Origin: an uncultured Saprospiraceae bacterium
GTDB lineage: Bacteria > Bacteroidota > Bacteroidia > Chitinophagales > Saprospiraceae
Assembly (NCBI GenBank): GCA_937959115.1
Contig: CALGAW010000040.1
Span: forward strand, 119,118 to 183,117
Length of the DNA: 64,000 nt
Direction of reading: 5' to 3'
Shown here: piece after piece, positions 43,464 to 51,888 of the stretch
How the letters are laid out: each line of letters opens with the position of its first letter
How positions within the stretch are numbered: the stretch's first letter is position 1
The notes under the pieces: generated by a model
Seen by the model: the letters and a program-made list of their open reading frames with translations, nothing else
Told to the model about the DNA's origin: nothing
Databases searched by the model: none
Program-made: the position numbers and the translations under genes

Positions 43464-45791
43464 ATGAATCGATTAAGAAGTTTCATCCTGTTGGGATTCC
43501 TCTTTGTTTGCTCAATATCTATCAATGCGCAAACCATACTAAATTTAGCAAACCAATGTAATTGTGAAGTAATGACAGCCCCAGGCGTTCCAACTATTGG
43601 ATCTCCACCAGCTAACGCAGGGAATTTGTACATCGATAATACTACAGGAATCATTTATTCATTTAATGGAACACACTGGGTGGCAGCCACCTCAAACACT
43701 TCAACATCAAACCAGTTAACAGACAGTGATGGAGATACTAAAGTAGAGGTAGAACAGGCACAAGATGAAGATATCATTCGATTTACCGTAGATGGTATTC
43801 CTGCAGGTTTCTTAAATGGCAACGCATTACACCTGCAGGCTCCTAACAACAATGTATTTATTGGAGGAGGCAATCAACTAAGTAATTCAACAGGAGACAA
43901 GAATACAGGCCTTGGACAAAGTGCACTTAAATCTAACCTCAACGGGTATAACAATGTAGCTGTTGGATTTGAAGCATTGTCCGAAAATACTTCGGGCATA
44001 TACAATACTTCAGTTGGTAGTCAAAGCTTGAGTTTAAACACTGATGGTGACTACAATACTGGAATTGGCACCTATGCTCTTCTGTTTAATACAACTGGTG
44101 TATTTAATACCGGCCTAGGAGCAAATGCCTTGAGGGACAATACAACTGGCAATTACAATGTTGCAGTAGGTGGAAATTCTATGCTTACAATTGATGATGG
44201 AATAAACAATATCGCTGTAGGTGTAAATTCTCTGTATAATAATGAATCAGGTAGGCAGAATATAGCAATCGGAAGCTCAAGCCTATATACAAACACCGCA
44301 AGTAACAACACTGCAGTTGGTCACTACACCTTGTATTACAATGAGAATGGGACGAACAATGTGGCGTTAGGTAGCTCAACCCTTTACAACAACACAACTG
44401 GAAATCAGAACACCGCAACCGGATCAGGAGCTCTTCGAACTAATACAATCGGTTGGGGCAACGTCGCCTCAGGTTACAACGCCCTATACTCAAATCTTGA
44501 GGGACTAAGAAATGTCGCCATTGGTAATCAAGCATTGTACTTAAATACCGGAGACGCCAATACCGCAGTTGGATTTCATTCAATGTACTCCAATACAACA
44601 GGCTCGTACAATACAGCAATCGGAATCAATTCACTTAGAGCTAACTCTAGTGGAAATTCGAATGCTGCGGTTGGTAATGGTTCTCTTGGCAATAACACTA
44701 CTGGTGGGGAAAACTCAGCACTAGGTAACGCCTCACTTGCAAACAATACGGGAGGCACTGCAAATACTGCCGTAGGTGCTTGGGCATTAACGAACAATAC
44801 GACTGGAAATTCAAATACAGCACTTGGTAGATCCGCATTATTTAAGAATACATTAGGTGCTGGTAATACTGGACTTGGTGCTAGTTCACTACACGAAAAT
44901 ACAACAGGCTCAGAAAACATTGCTATTGGCACCAATGCTATGAATTTTAATACCACTGGAAGTTCCAATACTTCCATAGGGTATCGAAGCATGTACGACA
45001 ATGTTGATGGAATGAACAATAATGCTATTGGCAAGGACGCAATGTTTCTAAATAAGGATGGAATGAATAATGTTGCCAATGGCAAGGATGCAATGTTCTA
45101 TAACAAGGGAGGAAGTGGAAATGTAGCAATTGGCTACAGGGCACTTCGCGACAATGAAATAGGAAACTACAATACAGCAGTCGGATCCGAATCCCATCCG
45201 GTAATGACTTCAATTTCAAATTCAACAACGATTGGATATGGGACGTTAACAGGTGGCAGCAATACTGTTCGAATTGGTAATTCAAGCATTTCGTCAATTG
45301 GTGGTAATACAACATGGAGTAGTTTTTCAGATGGCCGTTTTAAGAAGAATATAAATGAAGATGTCAAGGGATTGTCCTTTATTTCATTGCTACGCCCAGT
45401 GACTTATCAATTGGACATGGATGCTATTGCTAAAATCCAAGGATGTCCAGATGAATTGCGATTGAAGGAATCAGAGATGGCTCGGGAAGCAGAGGTTCAG
45501 AGTGGCTTTATTGCCCAAGAAGTAGAGGCTGCAGCACAAAAAACAGGATACAACTTTCACGGTGTAGATGCGCCGAAAGGTGATGGAGGCAGTTATGGAT
45601 TGCGCTATGCTGAGTTTGTCGTTCCGTTGGTCAAGGCCGTTCAAGAACAACAAGTACTGATTAATGATCAGAATAAGACGATCGACGAGCAAAACAATAC
45701 GATGGATATCCAACAAAATATGCTTGAACAACAAGGCAAGATGCTTGAGGCGTTAATGAAGCGTGTAAAGCAATTGGAGGATGCGGAATAA
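43464..45791 (+). CDS. Fibre-like surface protein with head repeats and endosialidase-chaperone (S74) domain
   Basis: The 775-residue protein has a signal peptide ending at NAQ (about 23). A fibre N-module follows (GSPPANAGNLYIDNTTGIIYSFNGTHWV). About 28 imperfect repeats of the N-T-A-[IV]-G-x-x-[SA]-L type come next (140-600), a YadA-head-like beta-roll. The C-terminus has an intramolecular chaperone domain of the endosialidase type (FSDGRFKKNINEDVKGL, SGFIAQEVEAAAQKTG, LRYAEFVVPLVKAVQEQQ), which trimerises and self-cleaves near its Ser-Asp, and ends in a coiled coil. Surface display as a trimeric adhesin is likely. It is divergent from the ubiquitin-like cluster and shares its upstream region. 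Confidence 0.88.
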   Translation: MNRLRSFILLGFLFVCSISINAQTILNLANQCNCEVMTAPGVPTIGSPPANAGNLYIDNTTGIIYSFNGTHWVAATSNTSTSNQLTDSDGDTKVEVEQAQDEDIIRFTVDGIPAGFLNGNALHLQAPNNNVFIGGGNQLSNSTGDKNTGLGQSALKSNLNGYNNVAVGFEALSENTSGIYNTSVGSQSLSLNTDGDYNTGIGTYALLFNTTGVFNTGLGANALRDNTTGNYNVAVGGNSMLTIDDGINNIAVGVNSLYNNESGRQNIAIGSSSLYTNTASNNTAVGHYTLYYNENGTNNVALGSSTLYNNTTGNQNTATGSGALRTNTIGWGNVASGYNALYSNLEGLRNVAIGNQALYLNTGDANTAVGFHSMYSNTTGSYNTAIGINSLRANSSGNSNAAVGNGSLGNNTTGGENSALGNASLANNTGGTANTAVGAWALTNNTTGNSNTALGRSALFKNTLGAGNTGLGASSLHENTTGSENIAIGTNAMNFNTTGSSNTSIGYRSMYDNVDGMNNNAIGKDAMFLNKDGMNNVANGKDAMFYNKGGSGNVAIGYRALRDNEIGNYNTAVGSESHPVMTSISNSTTIGYGTLTGGSNTVRIGNSSISSIGGNTTWSSFSDGRFKKNINEDVKGLSFISLLRPVTYQLDMDAIAKIQGCPDELRLKESEMAREAEVQSGFIAQEVEAAAQKTGYNFHGVDAPKGDGGSYGLRYAEFVVPLVKAVQEQQVLINDQNKTIDEQNNTMDIQQNMLEQQGKMLEALMKRVKQLEDAE

Positions 45792-45991
45792 AATAGTTGA
45801 AAGCAATTTCGAGTACATCTTCAGAGAAGCTCTAAATAGTGTGCAATTTGGGTTTAATTTAATAGATTTGTATTTTGAGCAATATAATTATGAAAACAAT
45901 TTATTAAAAATGCGATTTCAGATTCATTGAAAAAATTTGTTATCAAGCCATTAACAACGGACACCAACGACCAAGCGCCCAAATAAAGCGT

Positions 45992-47476
45992 ATGGAAAGA
46001 AAGAAAATTAAAATATTATCCAATAAAAATAAAGATCAGCAACCAGATGCTACACCTAAACCGAGGCCAGATGGTAAGGAAAAAAAAGCTTCTACTCAAA
46101 AGAAACTGAGCGCTTCGGAAAAAATAAAACAAGCCAAACTTGCCCGAAAATCTAAGAAAACTGACGATGGTGATTCATTGAAATCAGAAGCCCCAAAAAA
46201 GAAAAAAAGACGGCGTCAAAACAGTGACGGGATACTGAAGAAAATAGCTCCTCTACTCTTTATTACTGTGCTAGGCTACTGTGCCTATCAACTTATTTTC
46301 TGGGATACTAGCGATTCGCCAGATGATCCTATAACGAAGGAAACACCAGACAAGGAAAAAGTGAATACCGAAAATCTGTTGTATGGCCTTGATAAAACAA
46401 TGTACACGACAGAGGAACGCGTAGTACAGGAGAATCAAACGCTACAAGAATTTTTAAACGAATGGCGCTACCCTAGAGAAGTATCTGGTAAGCTTCAAAC
46501 TGCTGTGGCTCCTTATATGCGACCAGCTGTGTTGAAAGAATTTCAATTGTATACCTTGTTTTTTGATAATGAAGGATCTGAGCAACCTGCCTATATTGTT
46601 TATGAACCAGACAACTATTCCTACATCACTTTTTGCTTGATTCCTGAGAAGATCGGTGCGATACAAACTAAACGAAAGGTAAAAAATACTCCGAAGACCT
46701 TTACAGGAACGATTCAAACCAATATTGCTGATCTTCATTCTAGAAAAAAACTGAACTATCAACTCTTGCCTCAACTAGAGAGTGCCTTAGCTTGGACGGT
46801 TGACTTTTATCACTTAAAGCCAGGGGCGAAATATAAAATGGTATTCGATGAAATCTTTGCTGATGGAGAAGCTGTCGGATCTAAATTGCAAGCATTAGAG
46901 TTCAAAACGGACAAGGAAACGATTCGCGCATTTTTCTTTGATGATGGAGTAAACTCAGGGTTCTTTGATGAGCGCTCTCGTCCTATGAAACGTGCTTTTC
47001 TTAAATCGCCTGTGAAGTACGCACGCATTTCTTCGAAATTCAATTTGACTCGTAAACACCCAGTTCTGGGCGAAGTAAAGCCGCATCTGGGGACTGACTA
47101 TGCAGCACCGGAAGGTACGCCGATTAGAGCGATTTCGGATGGTGTGATCACGATCGCTACCTTTAAAAAGAACAATGGGAATTACGTTAAAATGAAACAT
47201 GATAAGACCTATGAAAGTCAATACCTTCATATGTCAAAAATCATGGATGGCATCAAACCTGGTGTACGGGTGAAGCAAGGACAAACAATTGGTTTTGTGG
47301 GTTCCACAGGTCTTGCGACTGGCCCGCACGTTTGCTTTCGGTTTTGGAAGCGTGGTAAGCAAATCGATTTTGTAAATGAGCGACTCCCCGATTCAAGACC
47401 AATCCCTTCCAATCAAACGGTTGAATTTATTGCGCATCGGGATGCGTTGATGCGCAAGCTAGGCGCGATTGAGTAG
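45992..47476 (+). CDS. Membrane-anchored M23 (LytM-type) peptidase
   Basis: The 494-residue protein has a Lys-rich cytosolic tail (1-83) beginning MERKKIKIL, one membrane helix (85-104), a periplasmic spacer, and a LytM domain. The zinc motif HLGTDYAAPEGTPI (His365, Asp369) and the His413 region are present. The final H-x-H is H-x-C (GPHVCFRF, His446/Cys448), so Cys may replace the third zinc ligand. M23 enzymes cut peptidoglycan cross-bridges. Its N-terminal K-K-I-x-I matches the motif repeated in the ubiquitin-like cluster, a possible but unproven link. Confidence 0.88.
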   Translation: MERKKIKILSNKNKDQQPDATPKPRPDGKEKKASTQKKLSASEKIKQAKLARKSKKTDDGDSLKSEAPKKKKRRRQNSDGILKKIAPLLFITVLGYCAYQLIFWDTSDSPDDPITKETPDKEKVNTENLLYGLDKTMYTTEERVVQENQTLQEFLNEWRYPREVSGKLQTAVAPYMRPAVLKEFQLYTLFFDNEGSEQPAYIVYEPDNYSYITFCLIPEKIGAIQTKRKVKNTPKTFTGTIQTNIADLHSRKKLNYQLLPQLESALAWTVDFYHLKPGAKYKMVFDEIFADGEAVGSKLQALEFKTDKETIRAFFFDDGVNSGFFDERSRPMKRAFLKSPVKYARISSKFNLTRKHPVLGEVKPHLGTDYAAPEGTPIRAISDGVITIATFKKNNGNYVKMKHDKTYESQYLHMSKIMDGIKPGVRVKQGQTIGFVGSTGLATGPHVCFRFWKRGKQIDFVNERLPDSRPIPSNQTVEFIAHRDALMRKLGAIE

Positions 47477-47518
47477 TTTTAACAAGTTCATTTAAATCTA
47501 ACCTTCTTGCCACGTAAA

Positions 47519-48100
47519 TTAATGCATGCGATCTCCTCGTAATTTAATATCATTCAACACTTTAGCTTCGTGCGCTAGGTATTCTTGCCAGCGTGTTTTC
47601 ACTTTTTCTTCAGTACTGTATTGCTTGGCGAGATCTATAAATAAGCGGTAGTGGCCTGCTTCTGACACCATGAAGGAATGATAAAATTTGCGCAGTGCCT
47701 CTTCTTCAAGATGAATAGACAAGAGCCGAAACCGTTCACAGCTGCGGGCTTCGATAAGGGCACAAAGCAATAGCTTCTCGATCAACCGATCGTCTAGATG
47801 CCCGTCTTTCTTTTGAAATTTCAGCATAGCATTGACATATTCGTCCTTGCGTTGTCTGCCTAGAGTGAGATTTCGGTCTTCTAGTTCTTTGAGCACCATT
47901 CGAAAATGTCCCCACTCTTCCGTTACGATGGGAGCGAGCTTCCGCACCATATCAATTTTATCTGGATAGAGTGAAATAATAGAAATACAGGTCGTTGCCG
48001 CCTTTTGTTCACAATAAGCATGGTCGGTCAAAATTTCCTCTAAGCTTTTTTCAGCAAGATTTACCCATCTTGGATCGGTTGGTAATTTAAGTCCTAGCAC
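47519..48100 (-). CDS. miaE: tRNA-(ms2io6A37)-hydroxylase
   Basis: The 193-residue non-haem di-iron protein hydroxylates the isopentenyl group of modified A37 in tRNA. The four-helix ferritin-like iron motifs are present: HAYCEQKAA, EEWGHFRMVLKELE, IEARSCERFRLL and SEAGHYRLFIDLA. Length and order are typical. It lies 26 bp upstream of nothing co-directional on its 3' side and 25 bp downstream of the Lys/Pro-rich gene, so the two may be co-transcribed. Confidence 0.93.
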   Translation of the reverse strand: MLGLKLPTDPRWVNLAEKSLEEILTDHAYCEQKAATTCISIISLYPDKIDMVRKLAPIVTEEWGHFRMVLKELEDRNLTLGRQRKDEYVNAMLKFQKKDGHLDDRLIEKLLLCALIEARSCERFRLLSIHLEEEALRKFYHSFMVSEAGHYRLFIDLAKQYSTEEKVKTRWQEYLAHEAKVLNDIKLRGDRMH

Positions 48101-48125
48101 TCAATGGTTTTTTGTTGTTTTCCAA

Positions 48126-49334
48126 TTATTTGGCATTGTAAATACAATTAAGCTGATCGATAAAGAAGTCAAGCTCATAGACTTCATAATCTTCGTAGCC
48201 GACATCCCAAATCACTCTGACCTTATCCACTTCAGCTTTCATCAATTCTTTTTCGTCTTTTGGACTAATCAAATAAGCTGTTGTGTAGTAGGTTTTCAGT
48301 TTAGACATATCCACGGTTCCTGGATCAAATTCTTGGCTAAAGAGGGTAACCGTTGCACCGTTTATCAGTTTTATGATCAGGTTGCTACCATTATGGATCG
48401 GTCCGTATTCCTGCTTAGCATAGGGCGAATCAAAGACATACTCGACATTCAATGCTTTAATACCAGAAATAGAGGAAATGTATCCGTTACAAGTCAAAAA
48501 CTCTTTCCCAGCATCCATAAATTTCCTAAGGTCTTCTTCCGTATAGGTAAAGAAGTTCTGTCCACTTGTAGCTACTTTCATTTTTCCTGTAAACTCATCT
48601 GTCGTGTTAAAAGCATAGTTGCATCTCGCCTCTCGTTTCACCACTTTGGGTTCTGCTTTCTTAGCTGGAGGTGGTTTTACTGTTGGCGTTGGGCGCGTTT
48701 GAGCGCTGTTCATCTCTTTGAGTGGCTTCTCTTTTTTTGCTCTAGGAGTGGTGGCTTTCGGCTGTTTAGTCTTTACTGTTTTCTCTTTTGGTGTTTTTGG
48801 TGGTCTAGAAGCCTGTTTAGTGTTTGCTGTTTGCTGTTTGGGTTGCTTGGCGGTTTTTTCTCTTGGCTGCTTGACTGTTTTCTCTTTTGGTGCTTTTGCT
48901 ACTTTTTCTTTGGCTGGCTTAGCCGTCTTGACCTTAGGTTGTTTTACTACTTTTTCCTTGGGCGCTTTGGGTGTTTTCTCTTTGGGTTGTTTAGCAATTT
49001 TCTGCTTGGGTGCCTTGGGCGCTTTTGCTGTTTTTGTTTTTGGGGGTTTGGGTTGCTTAGTCGCCGGTTGACCGTAGTCTAGTGTTTGTTTTTTTTGTTT
49101 TTTCTCTTTTTCGACCTTTACCTTTTTGGCTGGTTGGTCAGAATTTTTATAATTTTCTTCATTTTTGAGTTGTGCTTGTTCTCTCAATTCCTGTTTTTTC
49201 AAGGCTTTCTGTCTTGCTTTTTCCTCTTTTTTTCGAGCTTTCAAAACTGCAGGGTCTACCTGTGCAAAGCCAGTATCAGCAAGCAACATGCTGAGAATCA
49301 GTATTAATATTGGAAGTTGAACGAGTTTACGCAT
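48126..49334 (-). CDS. Secreted Lys/Pro-rich repeat protein with C-terminal domain
   Basis: The 402-residue protein has a signal peptide ending near GFAQ (about 25). A basic helical stretch follows, then a long run of K-x-P-K-E-K-[TV]-[AV]-K repeats (about 90-235), and a folded C-terminal domain (240-402; RCNYAFNTTDEFTGKMKVATSG, LNVEYVFDSPYAKQEYGP, ISPKDEKELMKAEVDKVRV). The repeats suggest a polycationic, extended region that could bind peptidoglycan, lipopolysaccharide or DNA. I do not recognise the C-terminal domain. Confidence 0.75.
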   Translation of the reverse strand: MRKLVQLPILILILSMLLADTGFAQVDPAVLKARKKEEKARQKALKKQELREQAQLKNEENYKNSDQPAKKVKVEKEKKQKKQTLDYGQPATKQPKPPKTKTAKAPKAPKQKIAKQPKEKTPKAPKEKVVKQPKVKTAKPAKEKVAKAPKEKTVKQPREKTAKQPKQQTANTKQASRPPKTPKEKTVKTKQPKATTPRAKKEKPLKEMNSAQTRPTPTVKPPPAKKAEPKVVKREARCNYAFNTTDEFTGKMKVATSGQNFFTYTEEDLRKFMDAGKEFLTCNGYISSISGIKALNVEYVFDSPYAKQEYGPIHNGSNLIIKLINGATVTLFSQEFDPGTVDMSKLKTYYTTAYLISPKDEKELMKAEVDKVRVIWDVGYEDYEVYELDFFIDQLNCIYNAK

Positions 49335-49951
49335 GTTCTATATCTTTCTTTCTGCAAAACTAATTAATAATAATTGAAATTCGAGCATAATCGAATCTTC
49401 AATACTTTAGTTTTCAATTATCAGACCATTTAAGTCGATTTATACATTGGAGATAATCCCGAATCGCAAATGCATTGAAGGGCATAACATTTTTTTTATG
49501 ATAAAACTGTAGGAAGAACTAAACAAAGCCTTAAGAAACAAATAGCTTGTAGGCACAACGAAACATTCTCACTAAGTAAGTTCAAAGCAAGATTGGACTC
49601 AACTTTAAATGAACATCTTGTTTTTGAAAAATATTCAGAAAATCACTTCAAAATCAATTTTTACAGAACAACAAATACAATTTTATCTCCATGTAAAAGA
49701 TCAACAATTCAACATTAATAACAAAATCAAAGTTTTTCATTTTACGTACTCGAAATTTTTATTTAAAAATGAAGAACAAACAATAAATTTTGCACCTAGG
49801 AGGAAACAAGCATTCCCTTTAAATTTATTCTATCAATAACGACCATTATTAAACTGAGACGGAATTGCAAATTGAAAATTTCAGGCGTTTCGATTCATTA
49901 ATTGTGGAAATGTTTACATCAATTATTTAATAAATTTAAAAAATTAAAATT
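49335..49951. other. AT-rich intergenic region, 617 bp
   Basis: It separates the divergent Lys/Pro-rich gene and the first small lipoprotein gene. A 76-codon frame at 49609-49839 consists of low-complexity Phe/Lys/Asn sequence with no recognisable feature, so I do not accept it as a gene. No terminator or RNA is evident. Confidence 0.5.
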
Positions 49952-50419
49952 ATGCAATTTTCAAATTTAAAAAGTGCTTTGTTTTGCCTAATGGCTATCG
50001 TCGCAATTTCACTATCTATGACTTCTTGTAATTCAACTTTAGAATCTGAGGAAGTACTAGAAATAGTTGAAGCCCCACAAGATTTCAACAGTGCTCCAGA
50101 TTTTTCAGAAGATCGAACCTCAGCTGAAGACGAAGCTTCGAGATCAGGATGTACGTTCTGCAAACACAAGGGAGCTTCTCACCGAACTGCCACTTCAAGT
50201 TATGTCTATTGTCATGGCAACAAACATAATACAAAAACCTATAGGCTATCAAAAGGATCACCGTTCAATTACCAAGTGATTGCCAGTAAAACAACCAACA
50301 ATTATTACACCTATTTCGACAATTTAGTTCCAGGAGCAAGATACTGCTACAATGTGATCACTAAATGTCAAAGTGGAGCCACAATCTCTCACAGAAAATG
50401 GACTTGTTTTATAAACTAA
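49952..50419 (+). CDS. Small Cys-rich lipoprotein (tandem copy 1)
   Basis: The 155-residue protein has a lipobox MTSC (Cys about 26), an acidic spacer, and a compact domain of about 95 residues. That domain begins RSGCTFCKHKGASHRTATSS and continues with YVYCHGN...KTYRL and GARYCYNVITKC, in an FnIII-like strand order. The next gene is a close paralogue with the same Cys and Ser/Thr/Tyr pattern. Function is unknown, but a surface-exposed or periplasmic small binding domain is likely. Confidence 0.7.
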   Translation: MQFSNLKSALFCLMAIVAISLSMTSCNSTLESEEVLEIVEAPQDFNSAPDFSEDRTSAEDEASRSGCTFCKHKGASHRTATSSYVYCHGNKHNTKTYRLSKGSPFNYQVIASKTTNNYYTYFDNLVPGARYCYNVITKCQSGATISHRKWTCFIN

Positions 50420-50498
50420 TGAATAAATCAAACCAGGATCAATACGCTTTGAATTTTGGTTAGATCACATTTTTAAATCATTATTAACAACTAACATT

Positions 50499-50951
50499 AT
50501 GAAAATAATCCAAAATAATTTGTTGCAATTTGCAATCATTTTTACAGCCTCCTTATTGCTAACTTCGTGCGGACAACAGGAAGTACCAACTGAGGTTGCT
50601 GATGAACCCCTAGGTCTTGAAATAGGGTTTGAACCGGAGGTGCTAACAGAAGAAAGAGATGCCGCAGAAGATTTCGAACGAATTCCATCTTGTTGGTGCA
50701 GACATCGAGGTGTAAGCAGACGAACGTCCACTTCGAGCTACGTCTATTGCTATGGCTACACAGGCATTCCTAAAACGTACTATTTAGCAAATTCATCTGG
50801 TACCGTTTTACAGCAAAAAAGTACGTCGCACTACAATGTACAATTCTCAGGACTTCAAACAGGAACAACCTACAAGTACAGAACACTTACCTACTGTAAT
50901 CCCAGTAAACCAACCTATTCTCCTTGGACAACTTTTAAACAAAAACCATAA
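50499..50951 (+). CDS. Small Cys-rich lipoprotein (tandem copy 2)
   Basis: This 150-residue paralogue of the preceding gene lies 79 bp away. It has a lipobox LTSC, an acidic spacer, and a domain starting CWCRHRGVSRRTSTSSYVYC, followed by KTYYLANSSG, LQTGTTYKYRTLTYC and WTTF. The domain reads as an FnIII-like sandwich with extra Cys. A terminator follows directly, closing a two-gene unit. The function is unknown. Confidence 0.7.
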   Translation: MKIIQNNLLQFAIIFTASLLLTSCGQQEVPTEVADEPLGLEIGFEPEVLTEERDAAEDFERIPSCWCRHRGVSRRTSTSSYVYCYGYTGIPKTYYLANSSGTVLQQKSTSHYNVQFSGLQTGTTYKYRTLTYCNPSKPTYSPWTTFKQKP

Positions 50952-50975
50952 GAGGAGTAATAATTAGAATAATTA

Positions 50976-51013
50976 AGCATCGTAGTTCATTGGTAACTAT
51001 GATGCTTTTTTTT
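50976..51013 (+). terminator. Rho-independent terminator
   Basis: Arms 50976-50987 and 50995-51006 pair with one mismatch around CATTGGT, followed by a run of eight T. It lies 25 bp after the second small lipoprotein gene. Confidence 0.85.
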
Positions 51014-51233
51014 GATAAACAACTAACTTTTGGACAGAATTAAAACTTCTTCGTTTCCTCTTTACAGTTTATCCATATCTAGCGGTTTCAGTGTAAGTCA
51101 ATTGTTTGTTAAAAAACACAATAAATCCAGCCATTTCCTGTTAAAGAACAAAGTAAAAACCGCATCCTCTTGATCTATTGTTCTATACCAAGTATATTCG
51201 TATACAAATTCATAATTCATAACAAACAATAAA

Positions 51234-51797
51234 ATGAAATTTTCTGTAAAACTGTTCTGCCTGTTATCTGTTTTTCTAATACTTAATGCATGTAAAAAAG
51301 ACCCGCAACCAGGTCCAGATGCTTGCCTCAAGCTATATGACACCGCTGGAAGCGCAATTGGTTCAACAGGCGACTGTTCAAATGATGAAAGCTGGGGCGA
51401 GTCAACATTCACCGCACAGCAAACCAGTTTTCTAAGCTTTACAGACAACGTAAGTACTACCGGGACACAGGAAATCAACGTTACAGGAGTACAAGCCTAC
51501 CCTATCCCAGTACAACTCAACAGTGTACTCAATTTCACCCTAACCACAACAGATACCAACAAATCAACCAAAGTCAAAATGGCAATCGTTGATTCAAACA
51601 ATGATATAGTAGACGAAATCGCCCTGACAAGAGTCACCGGTGTGCCTTGGCAAATCAACCTTCCCGATTCAAGATACAAGGCAGAAGAATACTACAGAGT
51701 CTACTACCAGTTATCAGCCGACGGTAGCCCTAACTACTTTGAAGGATACGGTGATTTTCTAGTGTGTGGATCTACCAATACAAACTGCTACGAGTAA
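51234..51797 (+). CDS. Hypothetical lipoprotein
   Basis: The 187-residue protein has a lipobox LNAC (Cys about 20) followed by KKDPQPGPD, a typical Bacteroidota surface-lipoprotein start rich in charge after Cys. The rest is beta-rich (VQAYPIPVQLNSVLNFTLTTT, KVKMAIVDSNNDIVDEIAL, YYRVYYQLSADGSPNYFEGYGDFLVC) and ends with a Cys-rich tail. No family is recognised. It is monocistronic, convergent with the sulfatase gene. Confidence 0.7.
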   Translation: MKFSVKLFCLLSVFLILNACKKDPQPGPDACLKLYDTAGSAIGSTGDCSNDESWGESTFTAQQTSFLSFTDNVSTTGTQEINVTGVQAYPIPVQLNSVLNFTLTTTDTNKSTKVKMAIVDSNNDIVDEIALTRVTGVPWQINLPDSRYKAEEYYRVYYQLSADGSPNYFEGYGDFLVCGSTNTNCYE

Positions 51798-51888
51798 GTA
51801 ACAGTTCCTAGTGGCTATTAAAGAAGCTAGACGACAGGTAACGGCGAATTGCATTCGCTGTTGCGAGCCTTATTGCACACAAAAGAAA

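Noticed and set aside
49609..49839. 76-codon frame ahead of the small lipoproteins
   Set aside because: It is Phe/Lys/Asn-rich and reads like translated AT-rich non-coding DNA.
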